Below, piece by piece: positions 40,764-49,151 of a stretch of DNA of 64,000 nt. The DNA comes from Limisphaera sp026417315 (GTDB taxonomy: Bacteria; Verrucomicrobiota; Verrucomicrobiia; Limisphaerales; Limisphaeraceae), in assembly GCF_049537125.1 (NCBI RefSeq), contig NZ_JBMVQY010000002.1, positions 1 through 64,000 of the forward strand, read 5' to 3'. The notes under the pieces were generated by a model. That model searched no databases, had not been told where the DNA came from, and was given only the letters and a program-made list of their open reading frames with translations. Both the position numbers and the translations under genes were made by a program. How positions within the stretch are numbered: the first letter of the stretch is position 1; each line of letters starts with the position of its first letter.

Positions 40764-42148
40764 ACGAGTCGTGGGGCTGGTTCGTCGTGTTGTGGAAGCT
40801 GCTGGCCGTGGCGGCGTTGGTGCTGCTGAACGCCTTCTTCGTCGCCACGGAGTTTGCGCTGGTGAAGATCCGGCCCACGCAACTGGCGCCGCTCCAGAGT
40901 CGCGGGCAGCGACGGGCCCGGATGGCGTTGCACCTGGTCCGGCACCTGGACGCGTACCTGAGCGCCTGTCAGCTGGGGATCACGCTGGCGAGTCTGGGGC
41001 TCGGGTGGATTGGCGAACCCGTGTTCGCGTACCTGTTGCAGCCGGTGTTCCGTTGGTTGGCGGTGGAAAGTCCGGCGGCGCAGGAGACCCTGGCGTTCGG
41101 GGTGGGGTTCAGTGTGATCACCTTTTTGCACATCGTGGTGGGGGAGATGGCGCCCAAGTCGCTGGCCATCCGTCGGGCGATGCCGGTGAGTTTGTGGGTG
41201 GCCTATCCCATGCACTGGTTTTACGTCGCGATGTACCCGGCGATCTGGCTGCTCAACGAGAGTGCCCTGTGGTTGCTGCGGTGGGTGGGGATCGAGCCGG
41301 TGGCGGAAGGGGAGGGCATTCGCTCCGAGGAAGAACTGCGGCTGGTGCTGGCGGCTTCCCAGCAGCAAATGGGGGTCTCGGCCTTCAGTCGGGAGCTGGT
41401 CCAGAACGCGTTGGATTTGCGCCATCGCGTGGTGCGCGAGGTGATGCGACCCCGGCAGGAGATTGTCGCCCTGGACACGACCGCCAGCATCAGCGCCTGT
41501 CTGGAGGTCGCCCAGCAGTCCCGCTACTCGCGGTTTCCCATCTGCGACGAAGGCGACCTGGACCGCACGCTCGGGGTCATCCACATCAAGGATCTGTATG
41601 CAATGCGCCTGAAGGCGCGCACGGCGGCCGAACTCCTGCCGGTGGCGCATCCGCTGCTCTACGTGCCGGAGACGGGCAGCCTGGAACGGCTGCTGCGACT
41701 GTTCCTGGAGCGGCGGTTGCACATGGCCATCGTCGTCGATGAATACGGCACGACCGTGGGATTGGTCACCCTGGAAAACGTATTGGAGGAGCTCGTGGGC
41801 CCGATCCAGGACGAGTTCGACCAGGAAAAGCCCGTTCTGACGGCCGTGGGCGAGGGCGTCTGGGAAGCGGCGGGCACCCTGCCGCTGCATGAGTTGAGCC
41901 AGCTTGTGGGCGAGCCCATTCACGCACCGGGCATCGCCACGGTCAGCGGCTGGATTACGCGACAACTGGGCGGGTTTCCGCAAAGCGGGGACACGGTACG
42001 CCTGGGCAATTGGGTCCTGCGTGTGCTCGAGACCGAGGGCGGTCGTGTGACGCGCCTGCGCATGGAACGTGGTGCGGAGGAGGGAAAAGCCCCGGCCCGG
42101 CAGGGCGCTTCCCCGGGCAGCGAGCAGTCGCCTCCGGCCTCCTCGTGA
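40760..42148 (+). CDS. CNNM/CorC-type membrane protein, third of three
   Basis: The 462-residue protein starts at a GTG that overlaps the stop codon of the previous gene (GTGA). It has the full layout: DUF21 membrane domain (LNAFFVATEFALVKIRPTQL; CQLGITLASLGLGWIGEP; VVGEMAPKSLAIRRA), CBS pair (MRPRQEIVALDTTASI, SRYSRFPICDEGDLDRTLGVIHIKDL, MAIVVDEYGTTVGLVTLENVLEELVGPIQDE) and CorC_HlyC domain (VLTAVGEGVWEAAGTLPLHEL; GITTVSGW-like IATVSGWI). It is the most canonical of the three. The role is predicted export or exchange of divalent cations, especially Mg2+, at the cytoplasmic membrane. The C-terminal 30 residues are a low-complexity tail. Confidence 0.92.
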   Translation: MNESWGWFVVLWKLLAVAALVLLNAFFVATEFALVKIRPTQLAPLQSRGQRRARMALHLVRHLDAYLSACQLGITLASLGLGWIGEPVFAYLLQPVFRWLAVESPAAQETLAFGVGFSVITFLHIVVGEMAPKSLAIRRAMPVSLWVAYPMHWFYVAMYPAIWLLNESALWLLRWVGIEPVAEGEGIRSEEELRLVLAASQQQMGVSAFSRELVQNALDLRHRVVREVMRPRQEIVALDTTASISACLEVAQQSRYSRFPICDEGDLDRTLGVIHIKDLYAMRLKARTAAELLPVAHPLLYVPETGSLERLLRLFLERRLHMAIVVDEYGTTVGLVTLENVLEELVGPIQDEFDQEKPVLTAVGEGVWEAAGTLPLHELSQLVGEPIHAPGIATVSGWITRQLGGFPQSGDTVRLGNWVLRVLETEGGRVTRLRMERGAEEGKAPARQGASPGSEQSPPASS

Positions 42149-42373
42149 AAGAATCGAGTGGGGAGGAGGCCTGTGGCGGGCCGAAGGGCAGACTGCGGTC
42201 GAGGGGAGCCCCCGGCCGGTCCCGCCGGTAACCGAGCAGTGGTTGCCCGCTTCCGGCCCGGCTTTTCCGCCCGGCTCGAGTTGCCCTTCCCCGACCTTCA
42301 CTCACCTCGGAGAGGGGATTGCCCCGCGGGTCCGGCCTTTACGGTGGCAAAGCGGTTTTTCACACTGGGCCGC

Positions 42374-43018
42374 ATGCTGTTGCTGGGCTCTCTGGCCTGT
42401 TTCATTGTGGGTTACCTTTTGGGCTCGATCCCCACGGGCTACCTGGTGGCCCGGGCCCGCGGGGTGGATTTGCGCCAAGTGGGAAGCGGGAACATTGGCG
42501 CGACCAACGCATTTCGTGTGCTGGGCAGGGGCCCGGGACTGGTGGTGCTGGCGGGGGACGCCCTGAAGGGCTACCTGGCCTGCACGGTGGGTTACCAGAG
42601 TTGTTTGAGGCTGCTGGAGGCCTGCGGGGTGGCGGCCGGGGCTTCCGAGGTGGCTCGCGTAATGGCCGGCCTGGGTGCGGTGCTGGGCCACACGTACACA
42701 TTTTGGCTCCGCTTTCGCGGGGGCAAGGGCATCGCGACCAGCGCAGGGGTGTTTGCCGCCCTGGCGCCCTGGGCGTTGGCGGTGGCCCTGGCGGGTTGGA
42801 TCCTGGTCCTGGCCTGTTTCCGGTATGTGTCCCTGGCGTCGATCGCGGCCGCCGTGCTGTTGCCCGCCATGGTTTGGGTCATGCGGGAGCATGCGTTTCT
42901 GTGCTGGGTAACGACCCTGGTTGGGGTGCTGGTCATCGCGCGGCACCATGCCAATCTGAAGCGGCTTTGGCTGGGAACGGAACCGAAAGTGCAGTGGCGC
43001 GGAGGGCATCGGGCATGA
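42374..43018 (+). CDS. plsY: Glycerol-3-phosphate acyltransferase PlsY
   Basis: PlsY transfers an acyl group from acyl-phosphate to glycerol-3-phosphate to make lysophosphatidic acid at the inner membrane. The 214-residue protein, about the usual 200, has the three conserved loop motifs: LGSIPTGYLVARARG with GSGNIGATNAFRVLG (motif 1), GHTYTFWLRFRGGKGIATSAG (motif 2) and ARHHANLKRLWLGTE (motif 3), plus five hydrophobic helices. The ATG at 42374 is chosen; a GTG at 42344 would add ten residues. Its stop overlaps the gpsA start codon, so acceptor-substrate synthesis and acylation are translationally coupled. Confidence 0.94.
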   Translation: MLLLGSLACFIVGYLLGSIPTGYLVARARGVDLRQVGSGNIGATNAFRVLGRGPGLVVLAGDALKGYLACTVGYQSCLRLLEACGVAAGASEVARVMAGLGAVLGHTYTFWLRFRGGKGIATSAGVFAALAPWALAVALAGWILVLACFRYVSLASIAAAVLLPAMVWVMREHAFLCWVTTLVGVLVIARHHANLKRLWLGTEPKVQWRGGHRA

Positions 43019-43995
43019 GAATCACCGTGTTGGGGGCAGGAGCCTGGGGAACGGCGCTGGCACGGATGCTGGCCGAACGCGGTCACGAGATCACCTTGTG
43101 GGATTACTTTCCGGCCACGCTGGAAGGGATTCGACAAACAGGCAGCAACGAACGGTACCTGCCCGGGGTGGTCTTGCCGAAGGGACTGGGCCTGGAGCCG
43201 GTGGCGGATCGGGCCGTGGATGGAGCGGAACTGGTGGTGGTGGCCAGTGTGTCGCGGGCGTTTCGTGCCGTGACCCGTTGCCTGGGCGCGTTCGACGGCG
43301 TGGTGGTGAGCGTGACCAAGGGAATCGAATTCGAGACGGGTCTGACCATGTCCGGTGTGTTGCGCCAGACCGCACCGCGCGCGCGGGTGGTGGCGCTGTC
43401 CGGGCCGTCCCTGGCGTTGGAAGTGGCGCGCGGGGTGCCCACGGCCGTGGTAGTGGCCAGCGAGGACGCCGAGGCGGCCCGCCTGGCGCAGGCATTGTTC
43501 CACGGACCGACGTTCCGGGTTTACACCAGCAGCGACCTCGTGGGGGTGGAGCTCGGCGGCGCCCTCAAAAACGTGTTCGCCATCGGTGCAGGTGTCTGCG
43601 ACGGGCTGGGTTTTGGCGACAATTCGAAGGCCGCCCTGGTGACGCGCGCCATTGCCGAGATGCGACGCCTGGGGGTGGCCTGTGGCGCGCGGCCCGAGAC
43701 CTTCTCCGGCCTCAGCGGCATTGGCGACCTGATGGTCACGTGTTTTTCGCCGCTGAGTCGGAATCGGCAGTTTGGCGAGCGGCTCGGCCGGGGCGAGTCC
43801 GTCGAGCAGATCCTGGCCACCATGACCGCGGTGGCGGAAGGCTATCCCACGGCCCGGGCCGCGCATGCCCTGGCCCGCCGACTCGGGGTGGAAACGCCCA
43901 TCATCGACGAGGTTTACGCCATGCTCTACGAGGGCAAGGATGTGCGGCGCGCGGTGCAGGACCTTCTGGCGCGCGAATCGAAACCGGAAGACTGA
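43015..43995 (+). CDS. gpsA: Glycerol-3-phosphate dehydrogenase [NAD(P)+]
   Basis: GpsA reduces dihydroxyacetone phosphate to sn-glycerol-3-phosphate for phospholipid synthesis. The 326-residue cytoplasmic protein has the dinucleotide-binding GAGAWGTALA (7-16), VVSVTKGIE, LSGPSLALEVARGVPTAVVVAS and the catalytic-region LGGALKNVFAIGAG with Lys187, followed by GFGDNSKAALVTRAIAEMRRLG and GLSGIGDLMVTCFSPLSRNRQFG. All signature residues are present and the length is normal. The ATG overlaps the plsY stop (ATGA), giving a two-gene unit that both produces and uses glycerol-3-phosphate. Confidence 0.96.
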   Translation: MRITVLGAGAWGTALARMLAERGHEITLWDYFPATLEGIRQTGSNERYLPGVVLPKGLGLEPVADRAVDGAELVVVASVSRAFRAVTRCLGAFDGVVVSVTKGIEFETGLTMSGVLRQTAPRARVVALSGPSLALEVARGVPTAVVVASEDAEAARLAQALFHGPTFRVYTSSDLVGVELGGALKNVFAIGAGVCDGLGFGDNSKAALVTRAIAEMRRLGVACGARPETFSGLSGIGDLMVTCFSPLSRNRQFGERLGRGESVEQILATMTAVAEGYPTARAAHALARRLGVETPIIDEVYAMLYEGKDVRRAVQDLLARESKPED

Positions 43996-44105
43996 ACCCG
44001 GGGCGCGCCGGCGTGACGCACGGGCCGCAGCCCGAGGCCCTGTCGGGGGCCGGCGGCCATCGCAGCCGAAACGTCATCCACCACGCCAGCTCCCTGGTCG
44101 AGAGT

Positions 44106-44133
44106 TGGAATCCACGGCCGCTGTGCTACGTTG
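44106..44133 (+). promoter_or_regulatory. Candidate promoter of the DUF5069 gene
   Basis: TTGGAA (44106-44111) and TACGTT (44128-44133) are separated by 16 bases and lie 35 bases before the ATG at 44169. The -10 has the same sequence as the candidate catalase promoter. This is a prediction from pattern only. Confidence 0.35.
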
Positions 44134-44168
44134 AGCGCCGACGCTTGTTCCACAACGGAGTCGGAACC

Positions 44169-44615
44169 ATGAACTGGAAGACACCAGACCTGCGAGTTCA
44201 TCCGCCGCGAAGCCCCCGGGTTCGATTGGGCGGATACGTGATTTTGCCGCGCATGTTGGACAAGGGGCGGGCCCTGCTGGCCGGCACCAACGGCGAGTAC
44301 AACTACAATTGCCCGCTGGATCAACAGTTCCTGACCTTCACCGGGCTGGATGCCGAGGCCTTGAAGGCGGAACTGGCGGCCGGCAAGAGCGACGCAGAGA
44401 TCCTGGCGTGGGTGCAGGCCCACGCGCGGCCCCGCTCCCCCGCCGAGATTCTGGCCTGGTCGGCCTGGCAGGAGCAACGGGCCCCGGACAACCCGGAGGC
44501 ACGGGCTTTCTTCAACGAGATCCACCAGAAACTGGCGCCCCATCGCACGGACATCGTGACGTGGTTCGATTTGCTCGATCTGGACGATTACGTGAGCTTT
44601 GGCGGCCGTCCTTGA
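44169..44615 (+). CDS. DUF5069 domain protein
   Basis: The 148-residue cytoplasmic protein matches the DUF5069 family, which is frequent in Verrucomicrobiota and Planctomycetota and has no known function. Recognisable segments are PDLRVHPPRSPRVRLGGYVILPRMLDKGRALLAG at the N-terminus (here split by the conserved LPRMLDK) and NCPLDQQFLTFTGLDAEAL. The C-terminus ends in DIVTWFDLLDLDDYVSFGG. There is no signal peptide or membrane segment. It lies between gpsA and the CoA-binding protein gene, 38 bases before the latter, and may form a two-gene unit with it. Confidence 0.85.
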   Translation: MNWKTPDLRVHPPRSPRVRLGGYVILPRMLDKGRALLAGTNGEYNYNCPLDQQFLTFTGLDAEALKAELAAGKSDAEILAWVQAHARPRSPAEILAWSAWQEQRAPDNPEARAFFNEIHQKLAPHRTDIVTWFDLLDLDDYVSFGGRP

Positions 44616-44653
44616 AGGACGCGCACCGACGTCCGTTTTGGAAGGGAAACTCC

Positions 44654-45106
44654 ATGGCGCCCGAATGTGAACTGCCCCGTTTTCAGCCCTCCTCCGAGGA
44701 GATTCGGGCCTTGTTGGCCCGCGCACGCACGATCGCCGTGGTGGGTCTGTCGGACAAACCGGATCGCGACAGCTACCGCGTGGCCCGGTATTTGCTCGAC
44801 CAGGGTTACGAGATCATTCCCGTGAACCCGAACATTCGGGAGGTCCTGGGACGCCGGGCCTGGGCCGACCTGCGCGAGGTACCCCATCCGGTGGACATCG
44901 TGGACATTTTTCGCAGGCCGGAGGCGGTGCCGGAGATTGTCGAAGCCGCGATCGCGCGCCGGGACGGCGCCATTTGGATGCAGGAAGGTATCGTCCATAA
45001 TGCCGCCGCGGAACGTGCCCGGGCGGCGGGACTGCTAGTGGTGATGAACCGCTGCCTCCTGAAGGAACATCGGCGGTGGCGGCAAGAAAGCGGCGCGCAA
45101 GGTTGA
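44654..45106 (+). CDS. CoA-binding domain protein (YccU-like)
   Basis: The 150-residue protein is a single Rossmann-type CoA_binding_2 domain: TIAVVGLSDKPDRDSYRVARYLLDQGYEIIPVNPN split around residues 26-60, then VPHPVDIVDIFRRPEAVPEIVEAAI and AIWMQEGIVHNAAAERARAAGLLVVMNRCLLKEH at the end. The family is related to the CoA-binding part of succinyl-CoA synthetase and its role is not established. The conserved W-x-Q-x-G and NRC segments are intact. The ATG at 44654 has GAAGGGAA upstream. The protein should be cytoplasmic. Confidence 0.88.
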   Translation: MAPECELPRFQPSSEEIRALLARARTIAVVGLSDKPDRDSYRVARYLLDQGYEIIPVNPNIREVLGRRAWADLREVPHPVDIVDIFRRPEAVPEIVEAAIARRDGAIWMQEGIVHNAAAERARAAGLLVVMNRCLLKEHRRWRQESGAQG

Positions 45107-45668
45107 ACGAACCAAGGCCACTCGACCCGCTCACGGCGCGGGTCGGCGCGGGCTCCTTCCGCCCGCACGGGGGAATTGGCAAAGCGCGACCGGCATCCGC
45201 GGGTTGCGCCGCTGGCGAGGTGCCGGTGTTCCGGTCCGTCATGCCTCCCCGCTTCGCCCGGCCCGAGAGCCCGGCTGCGGGCGGACAGCTTGGGGAACAA
45301 GCCCTCGCGCGCCATTCAATGCTCCTTTCGATGGTCCTCTTCGACAGGAACGGCGTCTGAAGGATCCCGGGAATTCCGCGTAACACCCCCGGGATGGTTC
45401 GCTGCAACGCCCACTGAGGTGCGGCGGCTGGATCGGACTGGCGGGTCGCTTCGTCCCGCTTTCCACTGTTCCGTTTTCCCCCGGGGTCCCGGCCGGCTGC
45501 GCAGAGCAGGAACGAGTTCCCGAGGTCGCCCGGACTCTGTTGAATAAGCGAGGCGGCGCGGCGTCAGTAATTTTTTGGACTTGGAAAGCCTCGGGGTCGT
45601 GGCGGAACCCGGTTTCTTTTTGCGCATGCTGAGATGGTCTTGTAGGTTGAGCCGTACAGAATCGAACC
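45107..45668. other. 562-base intergenic region upstream of the efflux operon
   Basis: No gene is supported. Near 45141 a short hairpin GCGGGC-tccttc-CGCCCGC occurs without a T-run. The last 130 bases are relatively AT-rich and contain a run of six T residues near 45575 and the candidate promoter listed next. Confidence 0.5.
45620..45648 (+). promoter_or_regulatory. Candidate promoter of the efflux operon
   Basis: TTGCGC (45620-45625) and TAGGTT (45643-45648) are separated by 17 bases, 20 bases upstream of the adaptor-protein ATG at 45669. The match is moderate and was found by eye. Confidence 0.35.
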
Positions 45669-46916
45669 ATGAAATACGTTTGGGTCCTCTTATTCGTGGC
45701 AGGGTTGGGTGCCGGAGGCTACTTCATCTGGCGCCAGCAGGCGACGGCAGGGGCGGCTTCGAGTCAGCCGCGGCGGCCGACCACCGCGATTGTCATTCAG
45801 ACGAACATCAGCTTTGCGGTGAATGCGGCCGGCGAGATTACCCCTGCGGAGCAGGTCTCCGTGCGCCCCGAAATCACCGGTCGCATCGAGCTTTTGCCGG
45901 TGGACATTGGCGACTTCGTAAAAAAGGGCGACCTGCTGTTCAAACTGGACGACAAGGAGCTGCAGCAGCAACGGGCCTCGAATCTGACGGCGGTCGAACG
46001 GGCCCGGTTGGAGCTGGAAAAGGCGGAGCGGGATTTGCGCCGGGCCGAGCAGCTTTTGGCGGATCGTCTGATTTCCCAGGAGCTCTACGACGACACGCGC
46101 ACGGCGTATGAACTGGCGAAGAACTCGCTGGCGCGGGCGGAGCGGGAGCTGGCGATCGTGGAGGAGCGCCTGACCAAAACCGAAGTGCGGGCCCCCTTCG
46201 ATTGCACGGTGCTGACGCGGCCGGTGTCGGTCGGGCAGGCCGTCTCCGGATCGGGCGGGGTCAGCGGCGGCACCGAGGTGCTCACGATTGCCGATCTGAG
46301 CACGATGGTGATCAACGCGCACGTCAACCAGGCGGATGTGCCGCGGCTGCACGTGAACCAGAAGGTGGAGGTCACCGTGGAAGCCGTCCCGGGCCTGGTG
46401 GTCACCGGGATTGTCGAACGGATTGCCCCGCAGGCCACCATCCGGAACAACATCAAGGGCTTCGCCACCCGGATCGTGTTGCGGGACGTCGATCCGCGCA
46501 TCCGACCCGGCATGACGGCCAACATCCGCATCCCGGTGGCCTCGGCCTCCAACGTCACGGCGGTGCCCTTGTCCGCCGTGTTCACGGAAAAGAATCCGGA
46601 AACCGGCCAGTACGAGCGCTTTGTGTACGTGCGCAAGCCGGACGGCGCGGTCGAGAAGCGCAACGTCAAGGTGGGCGTTTCGGACTTCTTTTACGCCGAG
46701 ATTCAGGAGGGCCTTTCAGCCGGGGAAGTCGTGATGTTGGAGATGCCGCGCGAGGAGCGTGAACGGCGGGCGCGGCTGGCGGCCGGTCAGGGTCCCGGTG
46801 GCGGGCCCGGTGGACCCGGCATGCGACCGGGCGGCGGGCCCGGGGGCGGACCGGGCGGACGGCCGGGGGGCGGCCCCCGGCCCGGCGGCGGAGGCGGGCC
46901 GCGACAGGGCGGCTGA
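45669..46916 (+). CDS. MacA-like periplasmic adaptor protein
   Basis: The 415-residue membrane-fusion protein has an N-terminal membrane anchor (VWVLLFVAGLGAGGYFIW), a lipoyl/barrel-sandwich segment (ITPAEQVSVRPEITGRIELLPVDIGDFVKKGD split at about 45-85), a coiled-coil hairpin (about 100-175, ERARLELEKAERDLRRAEQLL; ELAKNSLARAERELAIVEE), a second lipoyl half (VRAPFDCTVLTRPVSVGQAV) and beta-barrel and membrane-proximal domains. Such adaptors link an inner-membrane ABC transporter to an outer-membrane channel. The last 40 residues are a Gly-Pro-Arg low-complexity tail (repeats of GGPGG), unusual for the family. The ATPase gene follows 22 bases later. Confidence 0.9.
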   Translation: MKYVWVLLFVAGLGAGGYFIWRQQATAGAASSQPRRPTTAIVIQTNISFAVNAAGEITPAEQVSVRPEITGRIELLPVDIGDFVKKGDLLFKLDDKELQQQRASNLTAVERARLELEKAERDLRRAEQLLADRLISQELYDDTRTAYELAKNSLARAERELAIVEERLTKTEVRAPFDCTVLTRPVSVGQAVSGSGGVSGGTEVLTIADLSTMVINAHVNQADVPRLHVNQKVEVTVEAVPGLVVTGIVERIAPQATIRNNIKGFATRIVLRDVDPRIRPGMTANIRIPVASASNVTAVPLSAVFTEKNPETGQYERFVYVRKPDGAVEKRNVKVGVSDFFYAEIQEGLSAGEVVMLEMPREERERRARLAAGQGPGGGPGGPGMRPGGGPGGGPGGRPGGGPRPGGGGGPRQGG

Positions 46917-46938
46917 ACCCGCGCGGAACGGAGGCGCC

Positions 46939-47646
46939 ATGGCACTGGTGGAACTGCGCAACGTCAGCAAGATCTATCACCTCGGCGGCGAGGAAATTCG
47001 CGCCCTGGACAACGTCTCGCTGGACATCGAGGAAGGCGAGTTCATCTCCATCATCGGCCCGTCCGGCAGTGGCAAATCCACCCTAATGCACATCCTGGGC
47101 TGTTTGGACACCCCCACCAGCGGCACGGTGAAGTTGGACGGGATCATGATCCAGGACGCCTCACCGCGGGAACTGGCGGCCATTCGCAACCGCAAGATCG
47201 GCTTCGTGTTCCAGTTCTTCAATCTGCTGCCCAAGCTGAACGTGCTGCAGAACGTGGAGTTGCCGATGATCTACAGCGGCGTGCCGGCGCGCGAACGACA
47301 CCGGCGCGCCATGGCGGCGCTGGAGGCGGTGGACATGGCCAACCGGGCCAAACATCGCCCCAGTCAGCTGTCCGGGGGCCAGCAGCAGCGGGCGGCCATC
47401 GCACGGGCGCTGGTGAACAATCCGCGCATCATCTTTGCCGATGAACCCACGGGCAATCTCGACTCGCACACGGGCGAGACGATTCTGCAGTTGTTCCGCC
47501 GGCTGAATGCCGAGGGCCGGACCATCGTCCTGGTGACGCACGATCCCGAGATTGCCGCGGTCACCCCGCGGCGCATCGAAATCCGGGATGGACGCATCGC
47601 GCCCAAGCCGGACCTCCGACTGGCGGGTTTGCAGACCAGGCAATGA
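46939..47646 (+). CDS. MacB-type ABC transporter ATPase
   Basis: The 235-residue ATPase has Walker A GPSGSGKST (40-48), Q-loop Gln near 92 (FVFQFFNLLPKLNV), signature LSGGQQQR (144-151), Walker B IIFADEPTGNLDSHTGE and switch His in LVTHDPEIA. The DEPTGNLD and FQFFNLLP segments place it in the LolD/MacB subfamily, which uses ATP to drive extrusion of lipoproteins, peptides or drugs instead of pumping substrate across the inner membrane. In E. coli MacB the ATPase is fused to the permease; here it is a separate gene whose stop overlaps the first permease start (ATGA). Confidence 0.94.
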   Translation: MALVELRNVSKIYHLGGEEIRALDNVSLDIEEGEFISIIGPSGSGKSTLMHILGCLDTPTSGTVKLDGIMIQDASPRELAAIRNRKIGFVFQFFNLLPKLNVLQNVELPMIYSGVPARERHRRAMAALEAVDMANRAKHRPSQLSGGQQQRAAIARALVNNPRIIFADEPTGNLDSHTGETILQLFRRLNAEGRTIVLVTHDPEIAAVTPRRIEIRDGRIAPKPDLRLAGLQTRQ

Positions 47647-49097
47647 ACCGCACTCCCCAACCGGATCCAGTTGCGAAGACGCGCTCCGTGTGGTCGGCCA
47701 TGGGTCCGACCCTGGTGGCGGGGCTGCGGGAGATTTGGGCGCACAAGTTTCGATCGCTCCTGACGATGCTCGGCATCGTGCTGGGGGTGTCGAGTCTGGT
47801 GGCGATGTCCGCCCTGGTCACCGGCATGGAACGGGGGGCCAAGGAGGCCCTCATCGCCATCGGCGGGTTGGCGCGCATTCGCATCGAGCCGGCGGAGCTT
47901 CCGGCCGAGCAGCGGCACCTGGCCGACCAGGCCGTCGGCATCACCTTGCGGGATGTGGAGGCGCTGGAACAGAACATCCCGCTGGTGACGCTGACCTCTC
48001 CGGAGATGCGCATCCCGGTGACGGTCTCGGCCAACGGGCGCACCTTCCGGCCCTGGCTGTGCAGTGGGGTGCGACCGGCGGCCCTGGAGATGTTCGAGCA
48101 CCGCATTGCCCACGGTCGGATGTTCAACGAGATCGATGACGAGCTGGCCCGGAATGTGTGTGTCATCGGCACGGCGACGCGGGACGAACTCTGGGGTTCG
48201 CCGGAGGACATCGGCCGGGAAATCATCCCGGTCGGGGAGACCCTCTACATCAACGGCGTGCCGTTCGTCATCATCGGCATGTTCGAGCATTACGAAAGCG
48301 AACAGGAGCGGCGCGAGCGGGAATTCCGTCAGCGGCAACAACCGCAACCGCAGGCGCAGACCGGCCCGCAGCGGGATCGGGGGTGGGGACGAAGACCCGG
48401 CGGATTCGCCTTCCGGCTGAAGAACTCGACGATTTACCTCCCTTTGAACACGGTCTGGATGCGGTTCCGCGGTCTGGTGGCGACGACGGGGTTCGGTCCA
48501 CCCCGCTTGCAGGCCACGAACGTGGTGCCGGACCGGGCCGAGCCGGTTCTGTCGAGTTTGGAAGTGAAGCTGGCGTCCATCGAGGACCTGCCCGAGACCC
48601 TTCAGCAGATGCGCAATGTCCTGATGGTGACCCACCGGGGCATCGAGGACTTCCAGTTTCGCACCCAGGAGGAATGGGCCGAGCAGATTGAAACCTTTGT
48701 GCGCAACGCGCGCATCAGCGGGGGCCTGATTGCCGGCATCAGTCTCCTGGTGGGCGGCATCGGCATCATGAACATCATGCTGGCCAGTATCTCCGAACGG
48801 GTGCGAGAGATCGGCATCCGAAAATCCGTGGGTGCTTCGGACGGTGACATTTTTGTGCAAATCCTGGCGGAGTCCGTGGTGATCTCCGTGCTGGGCGGGT
48901 TTTTGGGGATGGGCGCGGCCCTGGGCTTGGTGCGGCTGGTCAGCCAACTGTCGCCCACGGGCAACGAGCCCATCGTGACGCCGTTGGCCCTGGGGGTGGC
49001 GTTCGGTTTCAGCGTGGTGGTCGGCATCCTGGCCGGGCTGTACCCGGCCGTGAAGGCGGCCCGCCTGAATCCCATCGAGGCCCTGCGTTATGAGTGA
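47643..49097 (+). CDS. MacB-type ABC permease, first paralogue
   Basis: The 484-residue permease has one N-terminal transmembrane helix (KFRSLLTMLGIVLGVSSLVAM), a large periplasmic domain (about 60-360) and three C-terminal helices beginning at ISGGLIAGISLLVGGIGIMNIMLASISERVREIGIRKSVGA, the FtsX-domain signature. The periplasmic part contains an Arg/Gln-rich insertion (ESEQERREREFRQRQQPQPQ) near residue 225. It starts inside the ATPase stop codon. The closely related permease gene downstream suggests that the transporter works as a heterodimer of two permeases with two copies of the ATPase. The substrate is unknown. Confidence 0.92.
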   Translation: MNRTPQPDPVAKTRSVWSAMGPTLVAGLREIWAHKFRSLLTMLGIVLGVSSLVAMSALVTGMERGAKEALIAIGGLARIRIEPAELPAEQRHLADQAVGITLRDVEALEQNIPLVTLTSPEMRIPVTVSANGRTFRPWLCSGVRPAALEMFEHRIAHGRMFNEIDDELARNVCVIGTATRDELWGSPEDIGREIIPVGETLYINGVPFVIIGMFEHYESEQERREREFRQRQQPQPQAQTGPQRDRGWGRRPGGFAFRLKNSTIYLPLNTVWMRFRGLVATTGFGPPRLQATNVVPDRAEPVLSSLEVKLASIEDLPETLQQMRNVLMVTHRGIEDFQFRTQEEWAEQIETFVRNARISGGLIAGISLLVGGIGIMNIMLASISERVREIGIRKSVGASDGDIFVQILAESVVISVLGGFLGMGAALGLVRLVSQLSPTGNEPIVTPLALGVAFGFSVVVGILAGLYPAVKAARLNPIEALRYE

Positions 49098-49151
49098 GTT
49101 GTGGCGTCAGCACCGGTCTGCGGCCCTGATCGCCCGCGGGAGGTTCCAACC

